From NCBI RefSeq assembly GCF_910591885.1, contig NC_063274.1, forward strand, positions 4,774,001 through 4,838,000: a stretch of 64,000 bases of DNA, written 5' to 3'. Source of the stretch: Bombus terrestris (Eukaryota; Arthropoda; Insecta; Hymenoptera; Apidae). The first letter of the stretch is position 1, and each line of letters opens with the position of its first letter. The notes under the pieces are model-generated. The model saw only the letters and a list, made by a program, of their open reading frames with translations. It was not told the origin of the DNA and searched no databases. This document shows, one piece after another, positions 37,881 to 51,230 of this stretch. The position numbers and the translations under genes were made by a program.

Positions 37881-39120
37881 CTATAATAGAGCAATGAGTC
37901 GCGCTCGTCCCAATCTTGGAATTTTACGGGCTTGCATTATCGTTCCGTTCGAGGCGAATCGTTGCGGTTGGTCGAAGCGTCGCTCGGCGTCGTCGTCGAC
38001 GACAACGACGACGACGACGACGTTTTCCTTTCCGTCTCTTCGTGACGTAGTTTCAGTTTCACGCGGAAGGGGAAGGCCGGTTTACGATTCATAAGACAAC
38101 TCGGTGGATTGAATTAAGCGAACGGTGCGGCAGCTGCCAGTCCGTTTCTGGTTCTGTCCGCGCACCCACCGCGAATCTGCATAATCCCGTTCACGTCGAC
38201 GATTCTAATTGGCGGATTGTTTCAATCTCTGTCGCCGCGAATATTTGCATTGCTGCTCCTCTCGTTTCGCCCTACCCTCCCTCCCATTCTCCCTCATCCG
38301 CCTCTTTCCCTAACCATTCGACGTACGCTTCTCTCTTTTCCTAATTCGTTCCTTTCCACCCTTTCCCTGGAACGATTTCCCTTTCACCCCCACCCTTGCA
38401 CATCTTAATTTCTCGTTTTCTTTCTTCTTTATGTACTTTACCCGCTTGTATACCTTCGGCCTTACTCCCCCTTTTTTCTGGTTCGTTTTACCCCTTTCTG
38501 CAAGGATCTGTCGCGCATCGTATATTGCTCTTTTACCCGTTATATTTTATTTATTCTTTTTCATGCGTGTTTGATCCTCCCTTTTTCGTATCTGTCTCTA
38601 TTTTATTTATTTTCTTGATCTTTACGGTTTATTTTTATTCTTCCAAAAGTCTCCTAAGTATCTTTCTTTCTTTCAGTTTTATTGCGTCTCGTGTTCTTGT
38701 TCCTCATCCTTGGTTTTTCCGTTTTTCGTATATCGTCCAATATAATCTGCTTTCCCATTTAATAAGAGTCTACTCTGTTTTTGCTTCTATTTATTTATTC
38801 GTCTTTTGTAGATCCTTGTTTTTCATCATCTCACAGTTCTGTACCTTCTCGTTAAATTTGCCTTTATCTTTACTCGTTTCTTTCCTACTATACCCTGTCC
38901 TTTTCTTGTGCGTCCTTCTCTTGTTCACATTTTCGTATATTGTACATTGTCTATCAATAATTTTGCACAGGTCTCTTTGTCGATTACTCTCCATCATTGT
39001 CTTCCTCGCGACCGTCGAAAAATAATTCAAAGCTTTTGTTCCATCAAAATTAACAAAAGAATTAAGCTAAATTCTATTGTTCTTATTTTTCATACAAGTA
39101 TCTTCCCTCCTTTTTTATAT
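37880..39120. other. microsatellite and pyrimidine-rich tract
   Basis: A CGT/CGA trinucleotide repeat lies at about 37975-38025. From about 38200 to 38950 the plus strand is strongly pyrimidine-rich, mostly T and C with CCCTCC and TTTCTTTC runs. The 209-codon plus-strand frame at 38396-39025 is simply the Phe/Leu/Ser-rich reading of that tract and is not a credible gene. Confidence 0.55.
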
Positions 39121-41190
39121 ATCACAATAGTATAATACATAATACGCAACACATAATATATTCTCGCCACAAACATCTAATGCCAAATCTTATGTAATTA
39201 CAAGTAGTTTGAGTCACTCGAGTTATTACCATGCGTCCGCTGCAATTGGCATATTGTTTTTCTTTATGGTCGATTTGTTTTTCGTAACGTACCTCCAATT
39301 CTCGACTCGCGTAACTAAGCAAAAGAATATTAGATAAGAGGTCGTGTGAAAATGAAGCACAATAATGGTCAACAAGGGCAGTAAAAAGTCACACCTATGC
39401 ATGAGAAAATAGCGAATGCAATGTCGAAAGAGGTTTTATCAATTATACGAGACCAAAAGCGAATTAAATGTTAACCTCGACAGGTATTTCAATCGATTCG
39501 TCTTCGTTTCTTCGCTTCCCATGTCTTCGTCGTCCCTCCGAGTAGCGGCGATCTCTTTACTGTCAGCATAAACATTTTTATTGCGACCAGACGCCGAACG
39601 ATCTCGCTTTACATAGAGAAAAAAAAAATGTCAGTCGCAGTAGAACTTGGTTTTTTTACGGTTGAACTCTCTGCGTAATTCGAACGGTCCTCTCTTCCTC
39701 TTTCTGTGTGTATTCATAAAAAAGGAATAAAAGAGAAACATGCACGCAACGAAAGACGCGAAACGCAGAGAACGGTGACACACCGACAATAAATAAAGCT
39801 GGCGCACCGATACGAACTCTTTCGTTAGTGCTTAAGATTAGTACGTGATGGTGTATCGTGGTTTGAAGGAACGGCCAGGGGATTTGAATGCTTTCGAGGG
39901 TGCACAAACTGCGGTATAATCGATAACCGCGAAAGATTATAGAAGAAAGGGAGGATTAATTGGTTCGATGAGATGCCAACCGAGATTCTTCTGGTGAGAA
40001 ATTGTTCATTGAGGAAGATAGAGGGTATTCGTATTAAATCCTTCAATATTCTGTTTTCTCGAAAGAACGTTTATTTTATCAAAATCTTTCCGTTTTAAAT
40101 GCATATTAACGCTATGTAGTATGGGTATTGACAGGACCAGTATGGGAAAAGGCGTATACAAACCCGTATTTGTACGTGAAAACGCTATTGCTACGTGTTC
40201 CAACAATAGTATGTTAAATATAAAATTCAAAATAGGATGTGTTAACCTAGTGTTTCATTAAAAATTTTAATTCTTGGACTTGCAAATAAAACTTAGTGTG
40301 CATGTAAGATACGCAGATTATAAGTTTGTAAAATTTAAATGCGATGGAGTATCGGCAAGAATTGAAATATAACGAAGCATAGTTAAGGATTTTCGATATG
40401 TATGAACAATTGAAAATTATAATTTATTTTATTTTAACTTATTTATTAGTATAATAATTGTAATCAATTCGACTAACAAATATTTAGATCTATAACGATA
40501 AGTAATAGTAAATAGAAATAAATGAAATAATTCTTTTTCTTATCTGAGATTTCAATTTGCAAACTACATTTCACCATCTTTACTCAACTAAACAGGGATA
40601 TGACGAACACGTAATCAATGCTGTCGTACACGCGGTTCAAAGGAAGATATACGGGTCGATTTAGGATTGCAAGATGAATTCTCATTACTTGTCATGTGAT
40701 ACTCACAAGATCCTCTCGTTAGTGCTAATTTTTAATCGATCTTCTATATTCACCGTCGCTTTTTCTATTTCTGTCATTATTTGACCACGACGTGGGATAA
40801 ACCATTGTCTCGACCATAAATCACAGTTCATTTTTACATTTTTTCTAATATTATTTCAATGCAAATAATGATTCATAAAGAAAAGAGAAACCGAGGACAC
40901 TTATTTGATAATAATATCTGCACTTCACAGAATAACCCTCTTTGTAAACAACAGATATGAAATTAGTTGATAAACTATTCTAAATCAACTTGCTGCATCC
41001 CATCACTTAGTTTTACCACAATCAACACCACAGTCGTTACGCAACAAATCAGATTCTCCCACGTGTACCATCCTTCGTGAAATCAAGCATCGAATAAACT
41101 TCCAAACCAACAATCAGCTCGAAATAAAGAACACTAACCGATTTTAATCGACACCGTTCCCCAAAACACCATCTTTCATGCATGTTACAT
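39121..41190. other. AT-rich non-coding stretch
   Basis: I see nothing that looks coding. Small ORFs at 39656-40230 on the minus strand overlap each other in different frames. Confidence 0.45.
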
Positions 41191-42490
41191 TAATCTCAAC
41201 AATTTTGCACAATTTCAACGCATTCGTCTCTTGCGCGCAACCAAAGAAGAGGCGATCAGGTCACATGATAGAGACCATAAAAGCTCCTCAAACAAATCGA
41301 CAACTAATCTTAAAAAAGAGCAAAGATGCAAAAAGGTGAAGAAAAGAAATAAAAGTAAAAATAAAAAGAATCCACGAAACAAGAAATTAACACTCGAAAT
41401 TGTATAATGAAGTAACGCAAATAAAAAGAATCGGCAGGCAAAAGTTCGACTCACCTATACACGCGGCGACGGGCAGGTGGTCCCGGGTTCCGGTTCTCTT
41501 CGGCGGTGATCCAGAGGCGAGCGATCTACGGATCGTACGGGAAGCGACAGTAGCGTCGCGTGCTGCTCGTGCCAGCAAATGAGATAATAATCGGAGGACT
41601 CAGTCACTCGTCGTCGGGCACCGTGGCAGGCAGCGGCGGCAGGGTGGTTGTTCGGCGGCGGTGCCGAAAGTGGGGGTTGTATTCCATCCCTGGCGACCGT
41701 CGACGACGAGAGTACGAGTACGAGAATGACAGAGAGGGAACAAGGGACCTGCGATACGGGGGCGAGAGGGCGAACAAGCATGATATAGAGTGCGAGAAAG
41801 AGGGAGAAAGAGAAATCAGAGGGGACGAATGGTAGTAGGAGGAGGGCTGGAGGCAGAGGGTGGTGGTTTTTGAGATGATCCGGCCAATCTGCGCATCATT
41901 TCCCCGATGCACCCCGCGTCGCGGCAAACCGGCGCGGATTCCGCACCACCGCAAGCACCGTAGAAGCCCTGTTGAATGCCACATTTTGAGACGAGGATGG
42001 AAAGAAAGAGACGGTAAGATCGACCACGGCTGGTGGACAAGGACGAAGGGCAGAGCAAGGAAAAAGGAACGAGAGAATAAGAGCAAGAGGGCGGCATTAA
42101 AAAAAGAGGAAGCGAAAAGGTAGAAAGAGACAAGACGGGAGAGAGGAATACAAGCATAGCCTTGCTACGGGGATGAAAAAAGTGGAAAACAGATATAGGC
42201 AAAAGAGAATCTTTCTCCTGTACCCGTAGCTTCTTCCCACCCTTGCTCGCCTGTCTCTTCGCGTCTCTTTACTGCGTTCCACGGACGTATCGAGGATATG
42301 TTTACACTGCCGGAGAAGAATCTCCGCGCGCGTACGACTGGAATATCGATCTTTAAATGCACCACAGAATTGAAACGTGCGTGCCTTTGTCAGTTTATCT
42401 TAAAATGGGACCTGTGGACGTTCTTCTTGAAATTACTCGAAACGACTGTGAAGACGAACGCGATGAAACGTGGCGGAACGCGGTAATATA
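41190..42490. other. CpG-rich island with purine-skewed plus strand
   Basis: GC content rises sharply, and from about 41700 to 42150 the plus strand is A/G-rich with repeated GAGAGAG and AAAGAGA motifs. Many long frames overlap on both strands (41455-42202 minus, 41560-42123 plus), which is expected when stop codons are rare. No splice-bounded exon or known motif was found. It could be the promoter or first untranslated exon of a gene whose body I cannot see, including a distant 5' exon of the minus-strand gene at 31.7-33.7 kb. Confidence 0.4.
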
Positions 42491-42557
42491 AATAATTCGG
42501 TCACATGTTTCGGCTTCAAATTATACTTTTGCATCACGATTTTTATAAACTAATATT

Positions 42558-42765
42558 CAGTGTCTACAAAAAGTTTTGTGCGCATACATTTATTATAGAA
42601 CTTATATACTAACTAATTAAATCCAAATATATCGGACTTTTTATTTAGTAATACTTTAAGGCTACAAAAGTTTAATACTATGAAAATAAAAACAGCACTT
42701 GGTAAAGAATACTTTATTGTAAAATAAGGGACCGTGCAAATACTTTTTTATTCTATACTATCGCG
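42558..42765. mobile_element. possible Tc1-like element scrap
   Basis: The stretch opens TA-rich and then CAGTGTCTACAAAAAG, which looks like a Tc1-type terminal repeat, and ends near 42736-42765 in TGCAAATACTTTTTTATT, a rough inverted partner. There is no transposase and the right end is poorly preserved. Confidence 0.22.
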
Positions 42766-44600
42766 AACTTAAAAAATTATTTACACATGTCAGTTTTCTA
42801 AAATTTTAATTCTATTATCTTCTAATTTCACCTAATTTTATATTAAAAGGAAAAAGAAGAGTTATCGAATACCTTGAAGGAATAATTTATGAAAAGAATT
42901 GTAACTACGTGCATTTTAATTAATGTTTAGTTACCCTAGTAGATACGTATAAAAGATGTGAAAGAAGGTTGGTGTAGTGGAATGAAAGAAGATAGCTGTT
43001 TTGCCAGGAAATGCATAGCAACCACAGGCAAACAAATTTTCTTCGACGAGCTGAATTCCGCGAACAGATAAATGGCAATGGGATCCGTGCGATGGTTTCG
43101 ATTCAGAATTTAAAGAATTTCGAGAGATTCCTCACTACCTCGAACGCAGCGAACACGTTTTGTTAAGCCGCGAACGGGGACATACGATGCACGATACAGT
43201 TTTCAATGCATCAGGGATCAATCCACGCTTGCATAGGTACGCATAGTGCGTATTTAATTTCCGCGTTCAACCTACCGATCGTGGAAAAAATTAAATAAAT
43301 TAATCAGAAGCTATCTTATTTCATCTCACTTAGAGAATTCTTATATTTTCTTTATAAAATACAAGATATTAATATGTTATCGAGCGATAACGACGAACAT
43401 AAAATAAAGAATTGTTATACCACATTTAGTCTACCACATAATTTAGTCTAGTCTATTACTTGAAACACAAACTTGAAGGTTTTTCTATACATATTTATAT
43501 GTTTCTAAGTACAGGAAATGTATTTTAAAAATCTATATTATAACGAAAGTAAGATTAAATTTTCTTATAATATAATTAGTTAAATGTATGAGGAAGCATG
43601 ACTTATATAGTAAACGTAATATAATAATAGTAAATATAAAGAGTAAGTAATCCTGAAAGAGATAATTGACCATACGAGATCGATCTAAATATTTATTGTT
43701 CAATGAGACATTTCGTACAGTACACGGATTGTCCTTGGTAACTACATGTGGAAGTTAGATGACCGTTCACATCAGACCCTGAAACGGTGCTAATTGGCCT
43801 GTTGCGAAGGGTAATGTGCGAAAGCTCTCGTAACACTCCTCACACCGCCCTAAGCCAGACTTACTTCCGGTTGTGCTTCGATATAAAGGCAAAGATTAAG
43901 TTGTCTTCATTTCTTACAATATTTTTACGGTGTTTATTTTTCTAGTAAAATATAATTACGCTATGAGTTCGTATATTAAATTTTATTTTATTACGAACAG
44001 TCCTGAGTTTTGAAATAAATATTAATTCATACGAAATATACAATTTGTTTAAGCAGCATGAAACTATACAAATTTACTAGACTGATTTAATATACTTTCA
44101 AATAGTTACAAAAATTTCATATCTTCATTATAGAAGCGAAATGTTCACGTTAAAAGCACAGAGTTTCAAGAAAATGCACTGCTTGGTCTTCTTTTTCATA
44201 TAATAATAGCAGTCTATTTTGCGATCGACGAGAAATAAGCTCAACTTATATGAACCTCAACCCATACAATGGACTGGGTCAAGGTACAACGATTTTAACC
44301 AGATGCTTGGAATTCCCAAATGGCGATAATCCCTCCGTATTTCAGGGATACCTTCTACCTCATAGGCAGACGTTATGATTAAACCATTGACTTCTTCTCA
44401 TTGATTCACTGCTTAATCTAAATTCTCTTCAAATGAATTTCATTTATCGTGACGTCAACACACAATAAGCTTGCTTGATGATAGTTAAAGTTTCTGCTCA
44501 AAACAGGGTATTACTTAAAATTTAAAATCATTAATATTCGACAACACTTGGCCGAATAAGATTTGAAAAGAATCGGGTGAAGGATTAAACTATGAAAGTA
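42766..44600. other. AT-rich non-coding stretch
   Basis: No ORF of note. A GC-richer segment at about 43.73-43.88 kb and another at about 44.26-44.36 kb interrupt otherwise AT-rich DNA. They may be short interspersed elements or regulatory sequence. Confidence 0.4.
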
Positions 44601-47600
44601 AAGTATAACGATTTCAAATCGATGATCTCCAATTGAGAATGAGAAAGAGGGAGAGAGAGGTGAAGGCCAGCCCAAAGTCCAGAAGGGTGCTTCGCCTCGT
44701 GGGCAAGTACCCCAAATTTAAATCGTCGCTTCCACGACGACACCAGTGAATCTCCTCTGGGCGATGGCGAGAGAATTCGAAGAGACAGGGTGAAAAGAGG
44801 GAACGAGAGGGAGGACTCGGGGGAAACAATTTACCCGAAATTCGCCTCGTCGCGTTTGGCGACTGGATACACTCTTATTTGTCCCCTCGGCAATCTGTCG
44901 ACTCCGAACGCTCAACCCCTTCTCCTCGTTTCCTCTTGGTTCTCCACCTCCTTTCCAGCAACCCCTTCAATCCCCACCAACCCCATTCTTCTCTATTTCC
45001 CACCTCTTCTCGCGAAGCGCGAAACCGCGAAACCTCACGGGAATTTTAAACACCGGTGATTCGTCGGTGTTCTTTAGCGTTACTCCTGTCTTTTTCTTTC
45101 TTATACACACGTATATACATACATATAAACGTTTCTCTATTTTTCCCCCTTTTTTCATCTCTCTCTTCATCTTTTTTCTTCCTCAACTTCTTCCCCCATT
45201 TTTTGTGCTTCTTTTTTACCATATCTTCTGCCTAGGCTTTTTCGTTCATTTCGCAAGTACACCGCCTCCCTTCCTATCCGTTGACTGAAACGCTTTCTCC
45301 GCAGACGACGACGAGCCATCGTTGCTGAGACATCCGTGCGCTTCCCATGGTGATAATGCGGAAACATTCAAATCTGGCGCAGCCTTTCTTCCTTGACACG
45401 CGAAAATCGTGGTCGGAGCTAGCGGAGCGACGATGATGTTGTCTTTGTAGAAGGGGACCGCCTCGACGTTAACGCGCCCCTCTGACAAGGTCGAAGGGTT
45501 CTTCACTGGGGTACTTACGCACTGGTAATCTTATAACGAACGCGGCCTGTGAATTAATCCGTTGGTTAGGATTGGCCATAGGGTCTCTGAATGATGACAG
45601 ACACATCATCGTCAATCGATATTCCAGTCGTGAATTTTTCATTTTTGACTCTTCAACAGAATATTTTCTTTTTTTTTTTAGAATATAAATTATTAATTAT
45701 TTTAACGTGAAATTTGAGAATTTTAAAACCTGAAATATTATGCTATAGTATTTAACTTTATAATTTTTGCACTTTAGGACTTTCGTTCATGTCATTTCAT
45801 TGAACGCTAATGATTGAATATCATTTATTTGTTTCACCAAATAATTTTGTTCATTAATAATTTGAACACCAATTTCATTTCAATTGCATTCATTTTTGAT
45901 AATAAGCAAGAATAATCGTCCAAATAATTCTTAAATTTCTTCATCATTGCCCCTGTATTTTACCCTAATTAATCCTCCAATTTTGCCAAACAACTTTGGA
46001 GATTACCGAAACTCTTTTTTACTCCGCCCCTCCCCCCCTATTGATACACGATGAAGCTTCGTGCTTCGAATTCACAATCGTTTCAACGGTCTATCTACTA
46101 TTGTAAGTACATAGATTACGATGTGACACGGAAGAAAGAAGAAAGACGAACACAAGAAGAAGAAGAAAGAGAAAGACGAAAGGCAGAGACAAAGGGAGAA
46201 AAAAGTAAGAAGAACATCGGCGAGGGACAAACGAGGATAGCGGCCGGTTAAATCCGAAACACGGTCAACGTTCCATCAAATCGAAATTCATCTAACGGGA
46301 GAAGGGCATAAATACAGCCGTGTTGTTGCGCATCTGCTTTCGCGAAAGAACGGAACGGTTAGGAAAAGGGCGAGAGATGAGGAATCACTCGAATCGGCGG
46401 GAGCTCACGGCGGGGCGTGTAATATTCCCGGGAAGTAAAGCTCCCGAGAATTTCAAGACCCCTCCCCCACCGTCAACCCCCTGTGTCCGTCTCCCTGTGG
46501 CCCCTCTACAACCACCCATCCCATCCTTCCTTTCTCCCCCCTTCTACCCCCCTGTGCGAACGTATCCTCGTACTCGCAGCAGGCAGTACCAACCATCCCA
46601 CCGACTACGAGAAGGGATGCAAATAACTGGTGATAACAACAGATAGCTGTGCCGGTACGGCTGACTCTATATCTGTGTCGGTGTACCACTACGCGGTGGC
46701 GGTTTAGGTTTCGGGGGCGAAGGGAGATCGAGGAAAAGAGCGTGGCAGGGTGGTAGAAGGGGGAGGGGATGACTGAGGGTGGTCGGCGCGGAGAGGCGCG
46801 CAAAGAGGACGAGTAACGGAGATAGAGGGAGATAGAAAGATACGACGGAAGATGAAGAGAGTACACAGAGGGTGGTCGTCGGTGGGAGTGAAGAGGCCGG
46901 CAGAAATCGTAGAGTAGCGAGAGTCAGAGAAGAGATGGCTTCGGCTGCGAGAGTAGAGGGAGTAAGAGGTGGCGGTGGAGGTGGAGAAGGAGGAGGGGTG
47001 ACAACAGAAACCGGGTAGAAGGTAGCGAGATGGGGAGGGTTGGTCTCTCTGTTGGATGTGGAGAAGGGTGCAAAGAGAGTAGATAGACAGAGAGGAATGG
47101 ATAAAATGAGGGAAATGAACGAACGAAGGGTAGAGAGAAAGGACTGAAACGAGTCAGCTTACTGGAGAAACGAGAAAGCGAGAAAAAGGTAGAGACGGAG
47201 ATAGAAACACGGTGAAAAGGGGGTAAGGGCGAAGGTGGAAAAGAGAAAAGCTACGTGACTGTATAGTAGTGGTCCGAGGAAAGCGGCGATACGGAGGGTG
47301 ACGCGAGGGGAGCATTCGAAGGGTGTGTAGACGGGTGTGGAGAGCGAAGGAGAGGAGGAAGCGGAGGGACGTCACTCGCTGTCGCATCGAGCGCGAGCGA
47401 TGAGTGGCGCGCGCTCGCTCGTCTTTTGTTTGCGATACGATGCGACTGCCAGGCCTCATGACAGCGGTGATGGGCGGCGGGGGTGGTCCGTGGAGGAAAG
47501 GGATCACGGCGAGGAGGTGGGTCGGGGGCGTTGGAGGCGACGGCAGAGCGAGAGGGAGAGCCGACGGTGGTGTGCGACCGCGAGGATGAGCAAGAGGGCG

Positions 47601-48060
47601 CGGGGAGAGGGTAGGAGAACTGAGCTGGGTACCGGGTGAGAATCACAGAGGTACGCTACACTTAACGCGACCCATGCGTACATATGTTACATGGATGAGC
47701 GTACGTATATGAGCGTCGATACGTGCACGTAAATTTCTACTGCCGGCTTGTTCGGTGTATTGGGGCCTTGTTGTCAGCAGGTTGCCGGATGCACATCCAC
47801 CTACGGATCTCTCTGCTCTTCTCTGCTCCACTCTTCTGCTCTACTCCGCTTTGCTTTGCCCGCGAGTAACGCACCGCTGTTGTATATGTATATATACGTT
47901 TGTATGTACATACGTGTGTGTATGATTGAGTATGTGTGTCTATCGAATGTATCGGGACTAGCAGCTATACATACGGTTGACGTACACGACGTTTTGGGGA
48001 TAATCGTCTCTACTATCGTACGCGTACTATTGGATCAGACTTAGGTGAATGTTGTAGGGT
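44600..48060. other. large CpG-rich, GA/CT-skewed domain
   Basis: This is the most GC-rich part of the window. The plus strand is purine-rich at 46130-46210 and from about 46730 to 47640 (GAGAGA, GGAGG and GGTGG runs) and pyrimidine-rich at 44900-45230 and 46450-46560. Open frames occur in several frames of both strands at once (for example 46453-46866 and 47154-47646 minus, 47337-47639 plus), a sign of composition rather than coding. The (GTAT/GTGT)-rich stretch at 47880-47945 is a microsatellite. It may be a promoter complex or long untranslated exon. Confidence 0.42.
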
Positions 48061-51000
48061 CGTAAGAACGAGATGAACAGAAGAGAGACAGAGACGAATG
48101 TACGGATAAAAGGGAGCGTTGAGCAATTTCAGATTTGCTTCCGACACGAGTTGGTATTTCGTTTAGCAAGTTATTGAATCAGCAGCGCGGGTTTCGCGTT
48201 AACGCTAATTAACAGGTTATCGATATTTCTTTAACGAAGAAATTTTTCTGCTGGATAAATTGCGGTGAATAGCAGCTGTTCTTCCTTTTTGAAATTTTAT
48301 ATGATTCGCAAATTGATAAAGACTAACAATAATTTATCCTTAGAGATCAATAAATGCTACGTAATAAACGTACCAATATAATTTATTATTCTTATATTTC
48401 AACTTTTATATTAATTAATCGAATATTAATATCTTTTACAATACCACAAAGCATAATTCTATTCCCTTTTTATAATACTTTTTAATATTTTACCAACTTT
48501 TTTAAAATTCAATTAAAAATATGTAAATGAATGGTAAATTAAACAATTATTCGATAATAAAAAAAATAAAAAGAGTGTGTCGTCTATCAAGTCAAAGAAA
48601 TACATGTGCCGTCCTGTGAACAGTAGAGTCTGTTCATTACAGAAAACTTCTACTGATCCCCGAGAATGTGTAGTTGTTTCACTGACTGGCCAAGCATCCT
48701 ACGCACGTGAATTCATACACAAGGTCGTAAACGATCATATCCAATAATAGGATTTCAACCAGCAATTTTTATGATAGGTATGACAGAAACGAATGCATCC
48801 TATCAGGCTGATTATTACGTAAAATCGTTATTACATTCGTTTGCTCTTGTAGCAATCATCAATGATTGAACGTATGCATGCACGCAAATGCTTCGCTTAT
48901 CGGAGGCTTATTGTCAATATGACTGTTTGCATGCAGAACAGTAGATATGCCACATCTGTATTTGTCTTTTCAGTATTTCGGATCCTCTCTATTAATTCCC
49001 ATTTCACGTCAACAATATTTGCGTTCTATTTTGAGAATGCACGTGTTCACGCGGCACGCGCGAAAGATACCACGTTTTCCATGAATTTCTCACGTGAGGA
49101 TGTTGCCTTGCTCCATTCCCCTATTAGCTTTCTCTGTGATTGATATATAACCCTGCTACGAAGTCCTTAAGAGGTTTCGCGTCGAGTCTGGATTTATCGT
49201 GAATTTACGATAGCCAGCAAATTTTCATTCAGCTAGACATATTCTTCATAACTATTCTTATACCTATCTATAAAAAAGAATAAAGCGTTAATAATTCAAG
49301 TTTACAGATATTTCTCTACAATGAAATATTCCAATGCAGGTTTCTAACTTTCTTTTAAAGATTTTACATTTCTCGAATGTTCAGAGATCTCAAAACATGT
49401 TTCCAAAATATTTTAATAAAGTTTAAAATTGAAGACGTTATAAAGATTTTTTACCGTTACAGTCTATGTGAAAATCTGCATGGATTTTTTACAGAGTATT
49501 CTTTAGAATAACGACGACGCGACGGTTCACGATATGCCATAAATTACTGAACCGATTGATTTGAACTTTGGCGTACGTGCTGAGAATATCTCTATATCTC
49601 TTACTACTTTTGGATCAATATTTTTAACACATCTTTGCAGTTTGCAGAAGTTTCATGTGCTGCACATTTAAATTAACTCTCGGACACTACCATGGTTGTT
49701 CATGAAAAGTGAATTTTTTCCCAATTATCGTTTTCTAATAATACCATCGGAATATCGTGATGTTATTTGTAAAACAATTACAAACAATAACTTGTCTGCT
49801 TTTCATTTAATCTTGAATAATAATAAAATATGTAATTGTTTGAGCTTACTGATAGAAATCAGTGAAATAAAAGAAAGCAATGAAATCTCACTCACAATAG
49901 ATTCTAAGTGTTACATTGAAATCTTGCTGCAATTTTGAAAAAATTATTGTGACGATACACGTTAGGCAACGATTCCTACGATGTTAATGATAAGGAATTG
50001 AAATCTTTCTGAAACAATTGAATTATCAATAAATGTACATACCTGCAAAATTACTATGTCACAATCTGATTTGATTTTTTATATAAAAAAATCCGAACAT
50101 CAACATCTAAATGTATCATTTAAATAGAACAGCTGTTTAATTTTTTCCAAGCGTAAAAGCGATACGTACTAAACGATTAAACTTAGTCAGGGCTTACGTT
50201 ACAAAGTTTATCGGCAAGGGATTCTGTGTCCTTAATTGCACGACGTTCCGCGGCGAAACATTTTTGTTTCGCGACAGTGAGCGAGCAACGCCGCGGAAGC
50301 GCGACCGATGTTTTATTGTGACAAGGCTCAAGTGCGAGGTGTTCGGTGCACGGGAGGAAATATACAACCGCGAGCTTTAAAGTGCACCGATGCACCGCGC
50401 TCGAGAATTTCCGTGGATATAGAACGCGCACGGTTCGTAGGAGTATACGCGCCAACGCGACCACGTATTATTACGTAAGCATTCGATACTAAAGAATGCC
50501 GTGCACCAACCGTCGCGGTATTTTATTAAACGTTTCTCTATTTTAAATGGAAAAACGCGAATTTTTACCTTTGATAGAGAGGAAATGTTATGCTAAGAAT
50601 AGGATAGGCGAACAACATTTTAAAAGGGAAGAAATTTGCGTGATTGTTGTTTACATGTATATTATATTGAAATTATTTTGTAAATGGTCATTTAGAAATG
50701 GCTAGTGCAGAAATGTTATATTAAATCCGTAGCATAGAATTTTGGAAAGTAAATTTATTTATATGTTTTAAGTAATTCTATTTCAAGATTTCAAGATCCT
50801 CATTGACAAACGCTTATCAATTATTGTAATCTTTTGAAATCGAAATGAATTCCGGTGATTATCACCGAATTTGGAAATCAAATTAAAATTTTGTCAAGAT
50901 ATTGTTTTAAAAGGTAAGCGGAGAAAAATCAGAACGAAAGAAAATGTTCGAAAAGAGTTGATATTTTCCGTCATCCTCGTTTTATTAAAAAGATATAATC

Positions 51001-51230
51001 ATATTAAACGATGTAATTATATATCATCAACTATATTCGAACTGAATTTACTTTCTATATCTCTAAAAAGTTGTAGATATGAAAAATAAAATTCTATATT
51101 ACTTCTGTCTTGCATAGAAACGCTTTATTCTCAGCTAGTAGATACATATGTTTCTTTTAAAATGTATATGTAAAGCATTCGAATCATTTGTCCGGAAGAA
51201 TATCGGGAAGAAAATGGGGAAACCTGGCCG
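48060..51230. other. AT-rich non-coding stretch with a GC-richer patch
   Basis: The stretch is mostly AT-rich. A GC-richer patch lies at about 50.18-50.52 kb with a minus-strand ORF at 50183-50464 that lacks recognisable features. No gene is supported. Confidence 0.42.

Noticed and set aside
37975..38025. Short repeated units that might suggest a CRISPR-like array
   Set aside because: A plain CGT/CGA trinucleotide microsatellite without spacers, in a eukaryotic sequence.
38396..39025. 209-codon plus-strand ORF
   Set aside because: It is the Phe/Leu/Ser-rich reading of a long pyrimidine-rich tract and only looks like a membrane protein for that reason.
41455..42202. Long overlapping ORFs (108-160 codons) on the minus strand
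   Set aside because: Equally long frames exist on the plus strand in the same CpG/GA-rich block; no conserved motif or exon boundaries.
46453..47646. Several ORFs over 100 codons on both strands
   Set aside because: Low-complexity Arg/Ser/Pro or Gly/Arg/Glu translations from a purine-skewed CpG-rich domain.
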